Part shown: piece after piece, positions 37,901 through 46,574 of the stretch
Layout of the letters: each line of letters begins with the position of its first letter
Position numbering within the stretch: the first letter of the stretch is position 1
DNA from: Ignavibacteriales bacterium
Lineage (GTDB): Bacteria > Bacteroidota > Ignavibacteria > Ignavibacteriales > Melioribacteraceae
Direction of reading: 5' to 3'
NCBI GenBank assembly: GCA_021740915.1
Contig: JAIOYW010000012.1
Coordinates: forward strand, 1 to 64,000
Length of the DNA stretch: 64,000 bases
Position numbers and translations under genes: made by a program
The notes under the pieces: model-generated
Database searches by the model: none
Told to the model about the DNA's origin: nothing
Seen by the model: the letters and a program-made list of their open reading frames with translations, nothing else

Positions 37901-38724
37901 TAATCCTGCAACAATTTAATAATTCTGACCTCATCACCGAGTCTGATGATTCCTTCACCTGAGTGGATAAGGTTCATCCCCATAAATATATTATTGTCTG
38001 CACGCCGGTATTTTGATAGTTCGGTAAGCGGCTCCGGATCTTTAAGACCTGTCTCCTGATCTATTGTTATAACGACACAACGCGCACAACTTTTAACACC
38101 CTGGAACCTGATATCTCCGATGCTGAATTCCTTCATAATATCTTCAAAATACGATTTGCACCCGCTTATCACAATATTGGGACGGAACCTGAGTACATCA
38201 ACTTTATTTTTCAGACGACTGTTAAGATCATTAATGCTTTCTTCTGAAATTATAAGGAATGGGTAACCATCTGCAAAACTTACCGGTTTTTCACTCCCCG
38301 CATATTTTTTTTCGGCAAATCTTTTGTAAATGTCCGAAAGGTGAAACAATCGCAAACTGCCCCCAAGCATGCCGGAGAACCATCGGTCTGCTTGTGCTGA
38401 AACGTATTCGGCAGTAACGGTATCGTTCCATATTTTAATTGCATCAGTTGTTTTTGAATTTGGGCTGATTGAAAAAGTCCCTGATCTTTCGCCGGTATCA
38501 AGATTCTTAAAAAATATTGCGTCTCCTGAAATATGAGTTTCAATTAATCTAAGATCGGGATGAGTTCTTTGGCTGATAAATTTCCCCGTCTTATCAACCA
38601 CAACCCAATTGCGGTCATATAAAAAGCCTGTTGAAACTGCCGTCGCTGATTCGAGCGCAATCGGAGCCCCGCCTTTGAGCGGATATAAAAAGATTTTTGA
38701 AACCTGGATTTTTTGATGTATCAT
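37900..38724 (-). CDS. MOSC domain protein (mARC/YcbX-like molybdenum cofactor binding)
   Basis: 274 residues: an N-terminal MOSC beta-barrel (KIFLYPLKGGAPIALESATA, YDRNWVVVDKTGKFISQR) and a MOSC catalytic domain with VLRFRPNIVISGC and the cysteine segment SCARCVVITIDQETG; by family that region carries the Mo-coordinating Cys. The family includes N-hydroxylated-compound reductases (mARC, YcbX). It is the first gene of a minus-strand run with the AlkD-like protein and HemW, and is divergent from the 996-residue protein across 64 bp. Confidence 0.82.
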   Translation of the reverse strand: MIHQKIQVSKIFLYPLKGGAPIALESATAVSTGFLYDRNWVVVDKTGKFISQRTHPDLRLIETHISGDAIFFKNLDTGERSGTFSISPNSKTTDAIKIWNDTVTAEYVSAQADRWFSGMLGGSLRLFHLSDIYKRFAEKKYAGSEKPVSFADGYPFLIISEESINDLNSRLKNKVDVLRFRPNIVISGCKSYFEDIMKEFSIGDIRFQGVKSCARCVVITIDQETGLKDPEPLTELSKYRRADNNIFMGMNLIHSGEGIIRLGDEVRIIKLLQD

Positions 38725-38788
38725 ATTTGAAATTTGATATTATTTAGCCAATTTTGATTGATAAAACTAAATTACTTATAATTAATAT

Positions 38789-41779
38789 ATGGAAAGCACC
38801 GAATATAATCTGATTCTTAGTCAAAAAAACGAAATTCTTAATTTATCCGCAAAAATTTTCAGTAAACCCGTAATCCAGGCTTGTAATGAATATATGGATA
38901 AAATTGAGAAATTCTCAGGGAAAATTGTTTCCTTTCCCGAAATGCTGGAATCCCCTGGAGATTTACTTGGGAAAGTTAGTGGGTTTAATGAGGATCTGCA
39001 CAAAATTATTGTATCACTCGAAAAATTCAATGAGACTGTTTACAATCAGCCTTCACCTGCTGAGCAGAAGAGTTTAATCCTTGATCAGATAAATCTGTTC
39101 CCTGATTTTCTGGTTTTAAGTCAGAATATTTCTCATTTTGATAAATCCGGCAACGATCCATTCCTGTTGAAATCCAGGAAACTTATTAAAAGAATACTCC
39201 TTCGCATACAGCGTACATTAAAAAAAGATGACGCTTATTTTCCGGAAAGAACAATTCCGGTTCGGATATTACTGCATTGGTTTATAGGTAATAAATTCTG
39301 GTATGCTCACAGCAAACTTTATTTTTCCTTCCAAAAAGTTATATTTAGCGCGAATAGCCGAATTTATAATCTGCTGTTGGAATTGGATAAAGTTATTCAG
39401 GATATTTTAAAAGTCGGCGATCAGTCCGAAAATTCAAAACGTCTGATAAAGATTTCAGAGAATTTTTCGCTGTTAAAAAACGATTTGAAATCAGGTTATG
39501 ATTCATTTATTTCCAGTTCAGGAGAACTGATCAGTGAATATTTAATGAAGACCGATGAGGCTCTCGGAAATGCCGGGACGAGTAGTTACCGTTTTGAAAA
39601 AATAAAAATATCCCGGACAATTCATGAAGAAAAGCAATACGATAATTACGACAGACATCTTAATGCAAGAATAAATGATTTCATTTTCTATTCAAGTTCG
39701 GTCTTTATTTTTTTCAGAGAAATCACTCAGAAAACAATTATTGCAATAAATCATATTGCAAAAACAAAAAAATCAATTGACAGGCAGTTTGCTGAAAAAG
39801 TCAAACCGCTGATTCAAAAATCCGAGGACTTATTTAACGAACAGATATCTCACATCTCCGAAAATGATACTACGATTGAATCTCTCATCGAAAACATTAA
39901 AAATACGCGTGAAATTATAAACAGGGATTTCACTGAGAGTCTTGGAATCAGGCTTGTAAAGGAGATCGAAGAGATCAGGTCATCAAAACTTCTTGAATCA
40001 GTCAGTGAAAAGACAATTACACTCTTCTCGGATATCAGGTCGCACAGCGTTCTGATAAAACCTAAAAAAGTCCGTTTCGGACTCACACAAAAAGATTACG
40101 TGTTTTACGATCCTTCTGAAGTGATTAGTCTGAGTTATCTTGATCGTTTTCAGAAATCACTTGAACTGATTGCAGGAAAACATAAGCTACAATATTCATC
40201 AATTGCTTCTAAAATAATCGATATCGGCAACGTCTCCGATTATAGTCTTGAAACTTCAGCAGTCGATATCAGCAGTAAATCTGATACTGAGAAAAAAGAA
40301 CTCAGGAATACGGCTGTTTCCGGATTACGGATTTCAGCCGCAAAATTTGAGGAAATTGAGGAGCAACTGTTAAGTCTTATTGAAGAAAGCAGTTCCGATT
40401 CGCATAAATTACTTCTCAGCACTGTTCTTGATATCAGGCGGATTTTTGATTCGACAACACTTCTCGATCTGAAGGTCTCTCTTTCCCGTAAAAAACTGGC
40501 TGCCAGGGTAATATCATTACTTAAAGGATTTCGGGGCGAGGCGGAAGAACTTTTAGTTCGCGGTAAACATTATTTGAAATACAGATTTACCTCTGCAAAA
40601 ACTTATGTCAGTAAAATCGAATCTAAAGTTGGAATAGCTGAAATTGAGGATGATGTTTCGCTGGAGATTATAAGATACCTTCAGGGAGCTGGCACAGGAA
40701 TCACAAACCTTCCACGAGTTTATCAGCGGCTTTTCAGGCATGAGTCTCTGACGGATAAACGCTTTTTTATCGGCAGAACGAGTGAGATTACTGATCTGAA
40801 AAAAACTTTTCAGCACTGGAGCTCCGGTTTTTATTCTGCTTGTGCGGTACTCGGTGAAAAAGGCGCAGGCGCTACAACTCTATTTAATTTCGCATTTTTG
40901 TCCCCGGCTTATGATATTCAAGTGAAGATGTTAAAATTCCCGGGAGTGATAACTGACGAAAACCAACTCATCGGTGCCGTTGTAACTGAATTTCAGTTGG
41001 GTGATCTCTCGGATTTAGACGAACTGATAGAAGTCATTAAATTAAAATTTAACGGACATATTATTCTGATCGAAAATTTCGAGGATATTTTCCTAAGAAT
41101 AATTGATGGGTTTGGAGCAGTCGAAAGTATGCAGAAAATAATCTCCTCGACAGGAAAAAATATTTTCTGGGTTGTCAACTGCAATCGGTATGCATGGAAT
41201 TATCTTTCAAAAACAACATCAATAGGTGAAATTTTCACAAGGACAATTGTATTAAAGAAATTCACTTCGACTGAAATTGAAAATATAATAATGAAACGTC
41301 ACCAGCTAAGCGGGTACAAACTTATCTTTCTCCCCTCAGGTGATGACCTTAAATCCAAACTGTATAAAAAATTACCTGAGACCGAGAGGAATGAGTTCCT
41401 GAGGAAAAAGTTTTTTAACGGATTGGATACAATTGCTTCTGGAAATGCCACACTGGCTCTTACTTTCTGGATAAGATCAATCTCGAATTTAAGTGAAAGC
41501 AGGATTACTATCGATTCACTGGATAATGTATCTTTCGGATTTTTAAAAAAACTTGATGCTGAAAAGAATTTTGTTCTGGCAGCTTTGATTATGCATGATG
41601 GTCTCACCATTGGAGAATTGGCTAAAATATTTAATTACTCTTTACGGAAAGCTGAGTTATTACTATCCTCCCTTGAACATAAAGGTATTATTTTCGAAAG
41701 AAACAAGGTTTACAAAATTAATTTCTTACTCTACCGTGAAGTTATAAAATTACTGGAGGGCAAAAATGTTATTCATTAA
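38789..41779 (+). CDS. Large coiled-coil/STAND-like ATPase-fold protein with degenerate Walker A and C-terminal winged helix
   Basis: 996 residues with no signal peptide or clear transmembrane helix. Residues 1-~640 are helical, charged and coiled-coil-like, with no family I recognise. Around 660-860 is a STAND/AAA_16-like nucleotide-binding domain: the lead-in FFIGRTSEITDLKK, a P-loop GEKGAGATT at 689-697 where the usual Lys is Ala, a Walker B-like HIILIENFED, and a sensor-like IFWVVNCNRYAWNYL. Residues ~920-990 look like a winged helix (GLTIGELAKIFNYSLRKAELLLSSLEHKGIIF). It overlaps the downstream MscS gene by 14 bases and is probably translationally coupled to MscS-CorA-MscS. Function unknown; perhaps a cytosolic regulator or scaffold for the channels. 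Confidence 0.7.
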   Translation: MESTEYNLILSQKNEILNLSAKIFSKPVIQACNEYMDKIEKFSGKIVSFPEMLESPGDLLGKVSGFNEDLHKIIVSLEKFNETVYNQPSPAEQKSLILDQINLFPDFLVLSQNISHFDKSGNDPFLLKSRKLIKRILLRIQRTLKKDDAYFPERTIPVRILLHWFIGNKFWYAHSKLYFSFQKVIFSANSRIYNLLLELDKVIQDILKVGDQSENSKRLIKISENFSLLKNDLKSGYDSFISSSGELISEYLMKTDEALGNAGTSSYRFEKIKISRTIHEEKQYDNYDRHLNARINDFIFYSSSVFIFFREITQKTIIAINHIAKTKKSIDRQFAEKVKPLIQKSEDLFNEQISHISENDTTIESLIENIKNTREIINRDFTESLGIRLVKEIEEIRSSKLLESVSEKTITLFSDIRSHSVLIKPKKVRFGLTQKDYVFYDPSEVISLSYLDRFQKSLELIAGKHKLQYSSIASKIIDIGNVSDYSLETSAVDISSKSDTEKKELRNTAVSGLRISAAKFEEIEEQLLSLIEESSSDSHKLLLSTVLDIRRIFDSTTLLDLKVSLSRKKLAARVISLLKGFRGEAEELLVRGKHYLKYRFTSAKTYVSKIESKVGIAEIEDDVSLEIIRYLQGAGTGITNLPRVYQRLFRHESLTDKRFFIGRTSEITDLKKTFQHWSSGFYSACAVLGEKGAGATTLFNFAFLSPAYDIQVKMLKFPGVITDENQLIGAVVTEFQLGDLSDLDELIEVIKLKFNGHIILIENFEDIFLRIIDGFGAVESMQKIISSTGKNIFWVVNCNRYAWNYLSKTTSIGEIFTRTIVLKKFTSTEIENIIMKRHQLSGYKLIFLPSGDDLKSKLYKKLPETERNEFLRKKFFNGLDTIASGNATLALTFWIRSISNLSESRITIDSLDNVSFGFLKKLDAEKNFVLAALIMHDGLTIGELAKIFNYSLRKAELLLSSLEHKGIIFERNKVYKINFLLYREVIKLLEGKNVIH

Positions 41780-42743
41780 CCTTCGTTTGGTCTTCCTGAT
41801 TTTACTCTTCGCTTTTGGAATATCTGCCCAAAACAGTAATACTCCTGGTTCGGCAGATACTTTAAAAATATCCGAAACTGTAAAAGATTCTTCTGAAAAT
41901 GCAATTAATAAGAAGAACCTGACAAGTCCACCCATCGAAAATGTCAAAGAAATTGTTTCATTCAATAAGATACTCTGGAGTTTGATATTCCTTGTTATAA
42001 GCTATTATGTCATAAAGTTTATAACTAATCTTTTAAATCGCTTTTCGGAAAAGAGTGCATCATACAGGATAACGTTAAAAGGTTTTATTCCAATCTTCAG
42101 AATTTCATCATGGACGATTGCAATCTATATAATAATTGCCGGAATTATTGCCCCGCCAGTGGAGACAGTACTCCTTATGACAGGTTCGCTTGGTATTGCA
42201 GTGGGATTTGCAGCTCAGGACCTTCTTAAAAATATTTTCGGCGGGATGCTTGTAATCCTCGATCGCCCGTTCCAGGTTGGAGATAAAATTGAGATTGGAA
42301 ACTATTACGGTGAAGTCCTGAGTATTGGACTAAGATCTGTACGTATTGTAACGCCGGATGATTCAGTTGTTAGTATTCCAAACGGTGAAATAATGAATCA
42401 ATCAGTTTCCAATGCAAATACCGGAGCGGCTGATTGCCAGGTCGTTGCGGAAATGTACCTGCCGGCACATGTTGATACTGCTGAAGTCAGAAGTATTGCT
42501 ATCAGGGCAGCACAGGTATCAAAATATGTGTATCTTAATAAACCGGTAGTTGTCATAATAAAAAGCCATGCATTACAAAACAGGGCAGTGTTAAAAGTCA
42601 GACTGAAAGCTTATGTTCTTGATATAAGGTACGAATTCCCGTTTATGAGCGAGATGACTGAAAAAACACTTAAGTCACTGATAGATCATAATATAGTTAC
42701 TATTGAAGAGTTGGATCAGCTAAATGAATTTAATAAAGCATAA
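41766..42743 (+). CDS. MscS-family mechanosensitive channel (first copy)
   Basis: 325 residues: signal peptide (LVFLILLFAFGISAQ), a short periplasmic segment (~25-65), about three transmembrane helices, then the pore helix and beta domain of MscS (GSLGIAVGFAAQDLLKNIFGGMLVILDRPFQVGDKIEI, SVVSIPNGEIMNQSVSN). The start overlaps the 996-residue protein by 14 bases, and the end overlaps CorA by 20 bases. Role by family: tension-gated release of solutes or ions; the N-terminal extension is unlike E. coli MscS. Confidence 0.9.
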   Translation: MLFINLRLVFLILLFAFGISAQNSNTPGSADTLKISETVKDSSENAINKKNLTSPPIENVKEIVSFNKILWSLIFLVISYYVIKFITNLLNRFSEKSASYRITLKGFIPIFRISSWTIAIYIIIAGIIAPPVETVLLMTGSLGIAVGFAAQDLLKNIFGGMLVILDRPFQVGDKIEIGNYYGEVLSIGLRSVRIVTPDDSVVSIPNGEIMNQSVSNANTGAADCQVVAEMYLPAHVDTAEVRSIAIRAAQVSKYVYLNKPVVVIIKSHALQNRAVLKVRLKAYVLDIRYEFPFMSEMTEKTLKSLIDHNIVTIEELDQLNEFNKA

Positions 42744-43815
42744 ATCAGCAGACAGTAAAAAGACTTACAAGAAAAAGGCTCATTTGCCTCCGGGCTCGCT
42801 GATCTATTCTGGTCTGGAATCAGAAGGAAGTGCGGCAATAACTTTTCTAGAATATAGCGCAGAAACTTTTTGCACCTCAAAACCCTCAGGAATAACGGAA
42901 TTAGAAAATCTGCTGCAAACTGAGAGGACCCCGGGAACAAAAATCTGGATTAATATCAATGGGATAAGCGATCTTGACCTGATTTCCTGGCTTGGCGAGA
43001 AATTCGACATTCATCCTCTTTTGTTGGAGGATGTTCTGAATTCTAATCACCGGGCAAAAATTGAAAATTATGAAGACATGGTTTTTGCGATAGTCAAAAA
43101 CTTCAGTTATCATCACGAGCGTTTATTTGTGGATCATGTTGCTGTCATCCTGAAAAAAAATATTGTGATTTCTTTCCAGGACAAACAGGAGAATATTTAT
43201 CCGGCAGTTTATGACAGAATAAAAACCGGCGGGAAAAGGTTCCGGGGTTCTGGTCCCGATTATTTATTTTATGTGCTAATCGACTATCTTGTCGATAATT
43301 ACATACTCCTTCTTGAAGATTATGATGAATCACTTGATAATATCCAGGAAAAATTATTCTATGACCCCGATCAGGATGATCTGATAACTGTACATAAAAT
43401 TAAAAAGGAACTTCAGCTACTCAGACAGGCGGTAAGACCGACAAAAGACAGGATTTCTTTACTCGTTTCTACTAATTCACCCCTGATTGAGGAACAGACA
43501 AAATTTTATTTCAAGGATACACTCGATCATCTGAACGCGCTGAATGAGAACCTCGATAATTACCGGGATTCAATCACCGGACTAATGGATACTTATCTCT
43601 CGAACCTGAGCCATAAAATGAATCAGGTGATGAAAGTTCTCACTATTATTTCAACAATTTTCATCCCGCTGACATTCATTGCAGGTGTATATGGAATGAA
43701 CTTCAGCAATATGCCAGAGTTGCATTGGAATTACGGTTACCCGGTAGCGATGAGTATAATGTTTATTATTGGAATATCCTTATTAATATTTTTTAAGAGA
43801 AAAAAATGGTTTTAG
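42724..43815 (+). CDS. corA: CorA-family magnesium/divalent cation transporter
   Basis: 363 residues: an alpha/beta cytoplasmic funnel domain (WININGISDLDLISWLGEKFDIHPLLLEDVLNSNHRAKIE), a long stalk helix, and two C-terminal transmembrane helices with the selectivity motif YGMNF and a basic end (KRKKWF). All family hallmarks are intact. It is third in the overlapping ATPase-MscS-CorA-MscS operon; placing a Mg2+ channel between two mechanosensitive channels suggests coupled ion and osmotic homeostasis (inference). Confidence 0.93.
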   Translation: MNLIKHKSADSKKTYKKKAHLPPGSLIYSGLESEGSAAITFLEYSAETFCTSKPSGITELENLLQTERTPGTKIWININGISDLDLISWLGEKFDIHPLLLEDVLNSNHRAKIENYEDMVFAIVKNFSYHHERLFVDHVAVILKKNIVISFQDKQENIYPAVYDRIKTGGKRFRGSGPDYLFYVLIDYLVDNYILLLEDYDESLDNIQEKLFYDPDQDDLITVHKIKKELQLLRQAVRPTKDRISLLVSTNSPLIEEQTKFYFKDTLDHLNALNENLDNYRDSITGLMDTYLSNLSHKMNQVMKVLTIISTIFIPLTFIAGVYGMNFSNMPELHWNYGYPVAMSIMFIIGISLLIFFKRKKWF

Positions 43816-44876
43816 GTTTTATAAGTTTCGAAAATTTTCTAAATCTTAAATTTATGGGAAACACAATAGAACAATATCTGCTGTCGTTCCTAATAATGTT
43901 AGCAGGAATCATCGCATCAAGGTTCGTGAGAAGTGTGATAATAAAAAGATTTTTTACAAAAAACGAAAACCGCACTGAAGTGCTGTATAATTTTATAAAA
44001 TTAATCCTGCGTAAATATGTCCTTCCTTTTATTTATGTGTTGAGTTTCTATCTTGCAATACAGGGTTTGACACTTAGCAAAGATTTGTCAGGAGTGATCA
44101 AATCGATACTTCTGATAGTCTCGATCTGGTTTGTAATTCAACTTAGTCTTAGCATACTGAAGTTTATCATCAATAAGTATGCTGAAAGAATTTATGGGGA
44201 AGGTAATGCGAAAATCTCTCCCCTGATCTCACTGATTAATTTTTTGGTATATATTGTTGGTGCTCTCTTTCTTCTTGATAATCTGGGGTTCCAGATTTCT
44301 TCTGTAATTGCAGGTCTTGGTCTTGGAGGCGTTGCAATCGCATTGGCTGCCCAGGGCTTCCTCGGCGATCTCTTTGGTTATTTTATTATTTTCTTCGATA
44401 AGCCTTTCCAGGTCGGAGATTTTATTACTTTCGATGATAAATTGGGAGTAATAGAAAAGATAGGAGTGAAAAGTTCAAGGTTAAGATCCCCTAATGGCGA
44501 ATTACTTATCATCTCAAATTCAAATCTTGTTAATGCCCGCATTCATAACATGAAAGAGATGGTCAAGAGGAGAAGTCTTTTTTCACTCGGCGTTACCTAT
44601 CAGACGACTTCTGAACAGCTTCGTAAAATTCCTGAATTAATTAAAACTATTATCGAGAATGAACCCAACACTGAATTTGAAAGAGTGCATTTCAGAACAT
44701 ATGGTGACTTCGCTCTCATCTTTGAAGTGTCCTATTTTGTTTCACCACCGGACTTTATTCCGTTTTTGGAAATTCAACAGCGGATAAATCTGCAAATATT
44801 CGAGTCATTCAAAAAAGAGAACATTGAGTTCGCATATCCAACACAAACGCTCTTTATGAATAAGGATGAAAATTAA
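43806..44876 (+). CDS. MscS-family mechanosensitive channel (second copy)
   Basis: 356 residues from the ATG at 43806, which overlaps the corA stop by 10 bases (a later in-frame ATG at 43854 is possible). Four to five N-terminal helices, then the MscS core: QISSVIAGLGLGGVAIALAAQGFLGDLFGYFIIFFDKPFQVGDFI and a beta domain with SSRLRSPNGELLIISNSNLVNARI. It is longer in its membrane part than the first copy, lacks a signal peptide, and is clearly diverged from it. Its stop overlaps the convergent GNAT/nitrilase-like gene by 4 bases. Confidence 0.9.
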   Translation: MVLGFISFENFLNLKFMGNTIEQYLLSFLIMLAGIIASRFVRSVIIKRFFTKNENRTEVLYNFIKLILRKYVLPFIYVLSFYLAIQGLTLSKDLSGVIKSILLIVSIWFVIQLSLSILKFIINKYAERIYGEGNAKISPLISLINFLVYIVGALFLLDNLGFQISSVIAGLGLGGVAIALAAQGFLGDLFGYFIIFFDKPFQVGDFITFDDKLGVIEKIGVKSSRLRSPNGELLIISNSNLVNARIHNMKEMVKRRSLFSLGVTYQTTSEQLRKIPELIKTIIENEPNTEFERVHFRTYGDFALIFEVSYFVSPPDFIPFLEIQQRINLQIFESFKKENIEFAYPTQTLFMNKDEN

Positions 44877-46123
44877 TTTCTTCTTATTTCAGTAATAAAC
44901 AATCCTTCGCTCCGGGATACTCCAATAAACACCGGGTCGAGTTCATTTGGTTTTTTTGAGGGTTCGACAATTCTTATATGAGGAGTATAATAGTTATCAC
45001 TTGCACCGGATGTACAAAATATTACCTGCCCCTTAATTTCAAGGCAGCGCGTGGAAAGTCCTGAATCAATAACATTCTTCGAAAGATTTTCCGGGAGAGC
45101 TCCGCTCAGAATGACCGCATTGGGTATTTCTGAGGACAGCATCTTTAAACTCGAATGACAAAACAGCATCTCTGATGGCTGTAAGAATAGTGTGAGTCCA
45201 TTAACAATAATTTTCCCGCCGGGACTCAGGTTCGCCGACTTGTTCTCGAAAATAAATACAAGTTCGGGTTCACTATGATCGGCAGGCAGCGTATAAACCA
45301 CACCAATATCTGAACAAGCAGTCGCTTCCTGAATCGCACTCCTTACTCGGCTCGCAAAATGATTATCATACCCGAATTGTTCTCTATGACAAATTCTTGG
45401 GAATAGAACGAGGTCTGCTGATTCAATTGCTGCAGTTCGGATATAATAAAGCAGATGGGCAATGTGCTCATCTGTATCTTTACTGTTTTGAACCTCATAA
45501 TTGACAATTGCAATTCTAATTGACCTTCCAAACAAACTTCTTCTTGATAATGGAAGGGCAGACTGAAAAAAAAGCTGATTTGGAAGTTCTGAAAACAAAT
45601 ATTTCCGGAGAGATATATGAAGTGAATTATCCTGTTTATCTTCATTTGCAATAATTGTTTTAGTCAGATCAGAAATTCGACGAATAAGTTTATAAAGATT
45701 GGGGGAATGCGCCGGAAATATTATTATCCTGGAGCAGCCTTTCTCTCTCGCCGTTTTTTCATAATACCTGAGTATAAGTGCCAGTAAGTCCTGATTGAGA
45801 AGATCAAAATAATCCTTAAGATGAATTCCAAAAATTAGAAGTGAATTTCCGTTTTCCTGATGGTGACTGATAAAATTCTCCCTAATAGGGACTTCATTGG
45901 CAGGCAATTCGGAAAAGTCATCTGGAAAATCGACAATAACCGATAAAATATATCCGCATAAATTGTCATCCACAGTGATTGAAGCCTGTCCTTCAGGAAA
46001 CATCAGCAATAAATTCTGAAGATGCGGGCGTGAATAAAAGCTTTCTTCCTCTTCACCGGATATTATATCACTGATTCTATCGTAATCCGAAACAGTAAGC
46101 CTCTTTAGACTGTCCATTCCCAA
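44873..46123 (-). CDS. GNAT-like / nitrilase-like two-domain protein, catalytic residues doubtful
   Basis: 416 residues. The first ~160 look like an N-acetyltransferase (TVSDYDRISDII, LCGYILSVIVDFPDD, RYYEKTAREKGCSRIIIFPAHSPNLYKLIRRI). The rest resembles the carbon-nitrogen hydrolase fold (IRIAIVNYEVQNS, AIESADLVLFPRICHREQFG, AVILSGALPENL). This order matches the GNAT-nitrilase fusions typified by YhcX, but the nitrilase Glu (FPE) is replaced by Arg (FPR), and the Lys and Cys positions are not convincing. It may be a non-catalytic relative. Family assignment is tentative. Monocistronic, convergent with the channel operon. Confidence 0.45.
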   Translation of the reverse strand: MGMDSLKRLTVSDYDRISDIISGEEEESFYSRPHLQNLLLMFPEGQASITVDDNLCGYILSVIVDFPDDFSELPANEVPIRENFISHHQENGNSLLIFGIHLKDYFDLLNQDLLALILRYYEKTAREKGCSRIIIFPAHSPNLYKLIRRISDLTKTIIANEDKQDNSLHISLRKYLFSELPNQLFFQSALPLSRRSLFGRSIRIAIVNYEVQNSKDTDEHIAHLLYYIRTAAIESADLVLFPRICHREQFGYDNHFASRVRSAIQEATACSDIGVVYTLPADHSEPELVFIFENKSANLSPGGKIIVNGLTLFLQPSEMLFCHSSLKMLSSEIPNAVILSGALPENLSKNVIDSGLSTRCLEIKGQVIFCTSGASDNYYTPHIRIVEPSKKPNELDPVFIGVSRSEGLFITEIRRN

Positions 46124-46460
46124 TTTTTTCTCATTTTTTCATTTCATCAAATAATACTAATAACAAACTTTAATATTCGAAAATTAGCGCATTTTCCCAA
46201 AATATATTTTGAGATTGCTATTCTGCTGCAATTCAAATCCATATACATATTTGTTTCAGAATTGAATTTTATAGAGTGTGTAAGATTTAAGACAGAAGGA
46301 AATATTGCTAAAAACATAAAACGTGCTGATAAATTTTCTGTAATATTACCCTTGACTATTTCAGTGTTCCGGTATAATTATTTTTTGTCCGGGGTCCCAT
46401 TAAAATAATGTTGACAATTTACCTCCGCCTGTTTAACTTGGAGATGTTAATTTTAAGAAA
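46124..46460 (+). promoter_or_regulatory. Promoter region of the aromatic amino acid operon
   Basis: This non-coding stretch separates the divergent 44873-46123 gene from the attenuator. Two sigma70-like candidates are visible: TTGACA at 46411-46416 with a 17-base spacer to TAACTT at 46434-46439, and TTGACT at 46352-46357 with a 15-base spacer to TATAAT at 46373-46378. The first would start transcription near 46446, just before the leader peptide ATG at 46461. No T-box or known riboswitch motif is visible. Confidence 0.45.
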
Positions 46461-46517
46461 ATGCGCACAGTATATAATTACCCCGTAAACTTTTTTTATT
46501 TTTTCAGAACATCATAA
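46461..46517 (+). CDS. Phe/Tyr-rich leader peptide of the pheA operon
   Basis: A short frame of 18 codons (MRTVYNYPVNFFYFFRTS, then TAA). Seven of the 18 residues are Phe or Tyr, including five in a row (FFYFF, 46491-46505), inside a 114-bp segment that also contains a matching set of exclusive hairpins. The size, composition and placement immediately before a terminator and pheA are those of the enterobacterial pheL leader. It is presumably a ribosome-position sensor for charged tRNA-Phe/tRNA-Tyr rather than a functional peptide. No clear Shine-Dalgarno precedes it (TTTTAAGAAA). Confidence 0.82.
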   Translation: MRTVYNYPVNFFYFFRTS

Positions 46518-46574
46518 GTTCGGGGCAAAACTGTAAACTAATTTAAGGCTGCCCCTCAAAGGGGCTTTTTTTTT
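46481..46574 (+). promoter_or_regulatory. Transcription attenuator controlling the aromatic amino acid operon
   Basis: Four segments give mutually exclusive stems. The 1:2 stem pairs 46481-46485 and 46488-46492 (ccccg, aactt) with 46516-46525 (aagttcgggg), 10 bp with a two-base bulge. The 2:3 stem (antiterminator) pairs 46522-46527 (ggggca) with 46550-46555 (tgcccc). The 3:4 stem (terminator) pairs 46551-46556 (gcccct) with 46560-46565 (aggggc), followed by nine T at 46566-46574. Segment 1 lies inside the leader peptide just before its FFYFF codons, and segment 2 begins at its stop codon. A ribosome stalled for Phe/Tyr would mask segment 1, allow 2:3 and prevent termination; a ribosome at the stop codon would mask segment 2 and allow 3:4. 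The T-tract touches the pheA ATG. Confidence 0.85.

Noticed and set aside
46461-46574. T-box or amino-acid riboswitch as explanation for the pheA leader
   Set aside because: No T-box consensus or specifier loop is visible, whereas a Phe/Tyr-rich leader frame with exclusive hairpins explains the region fully.
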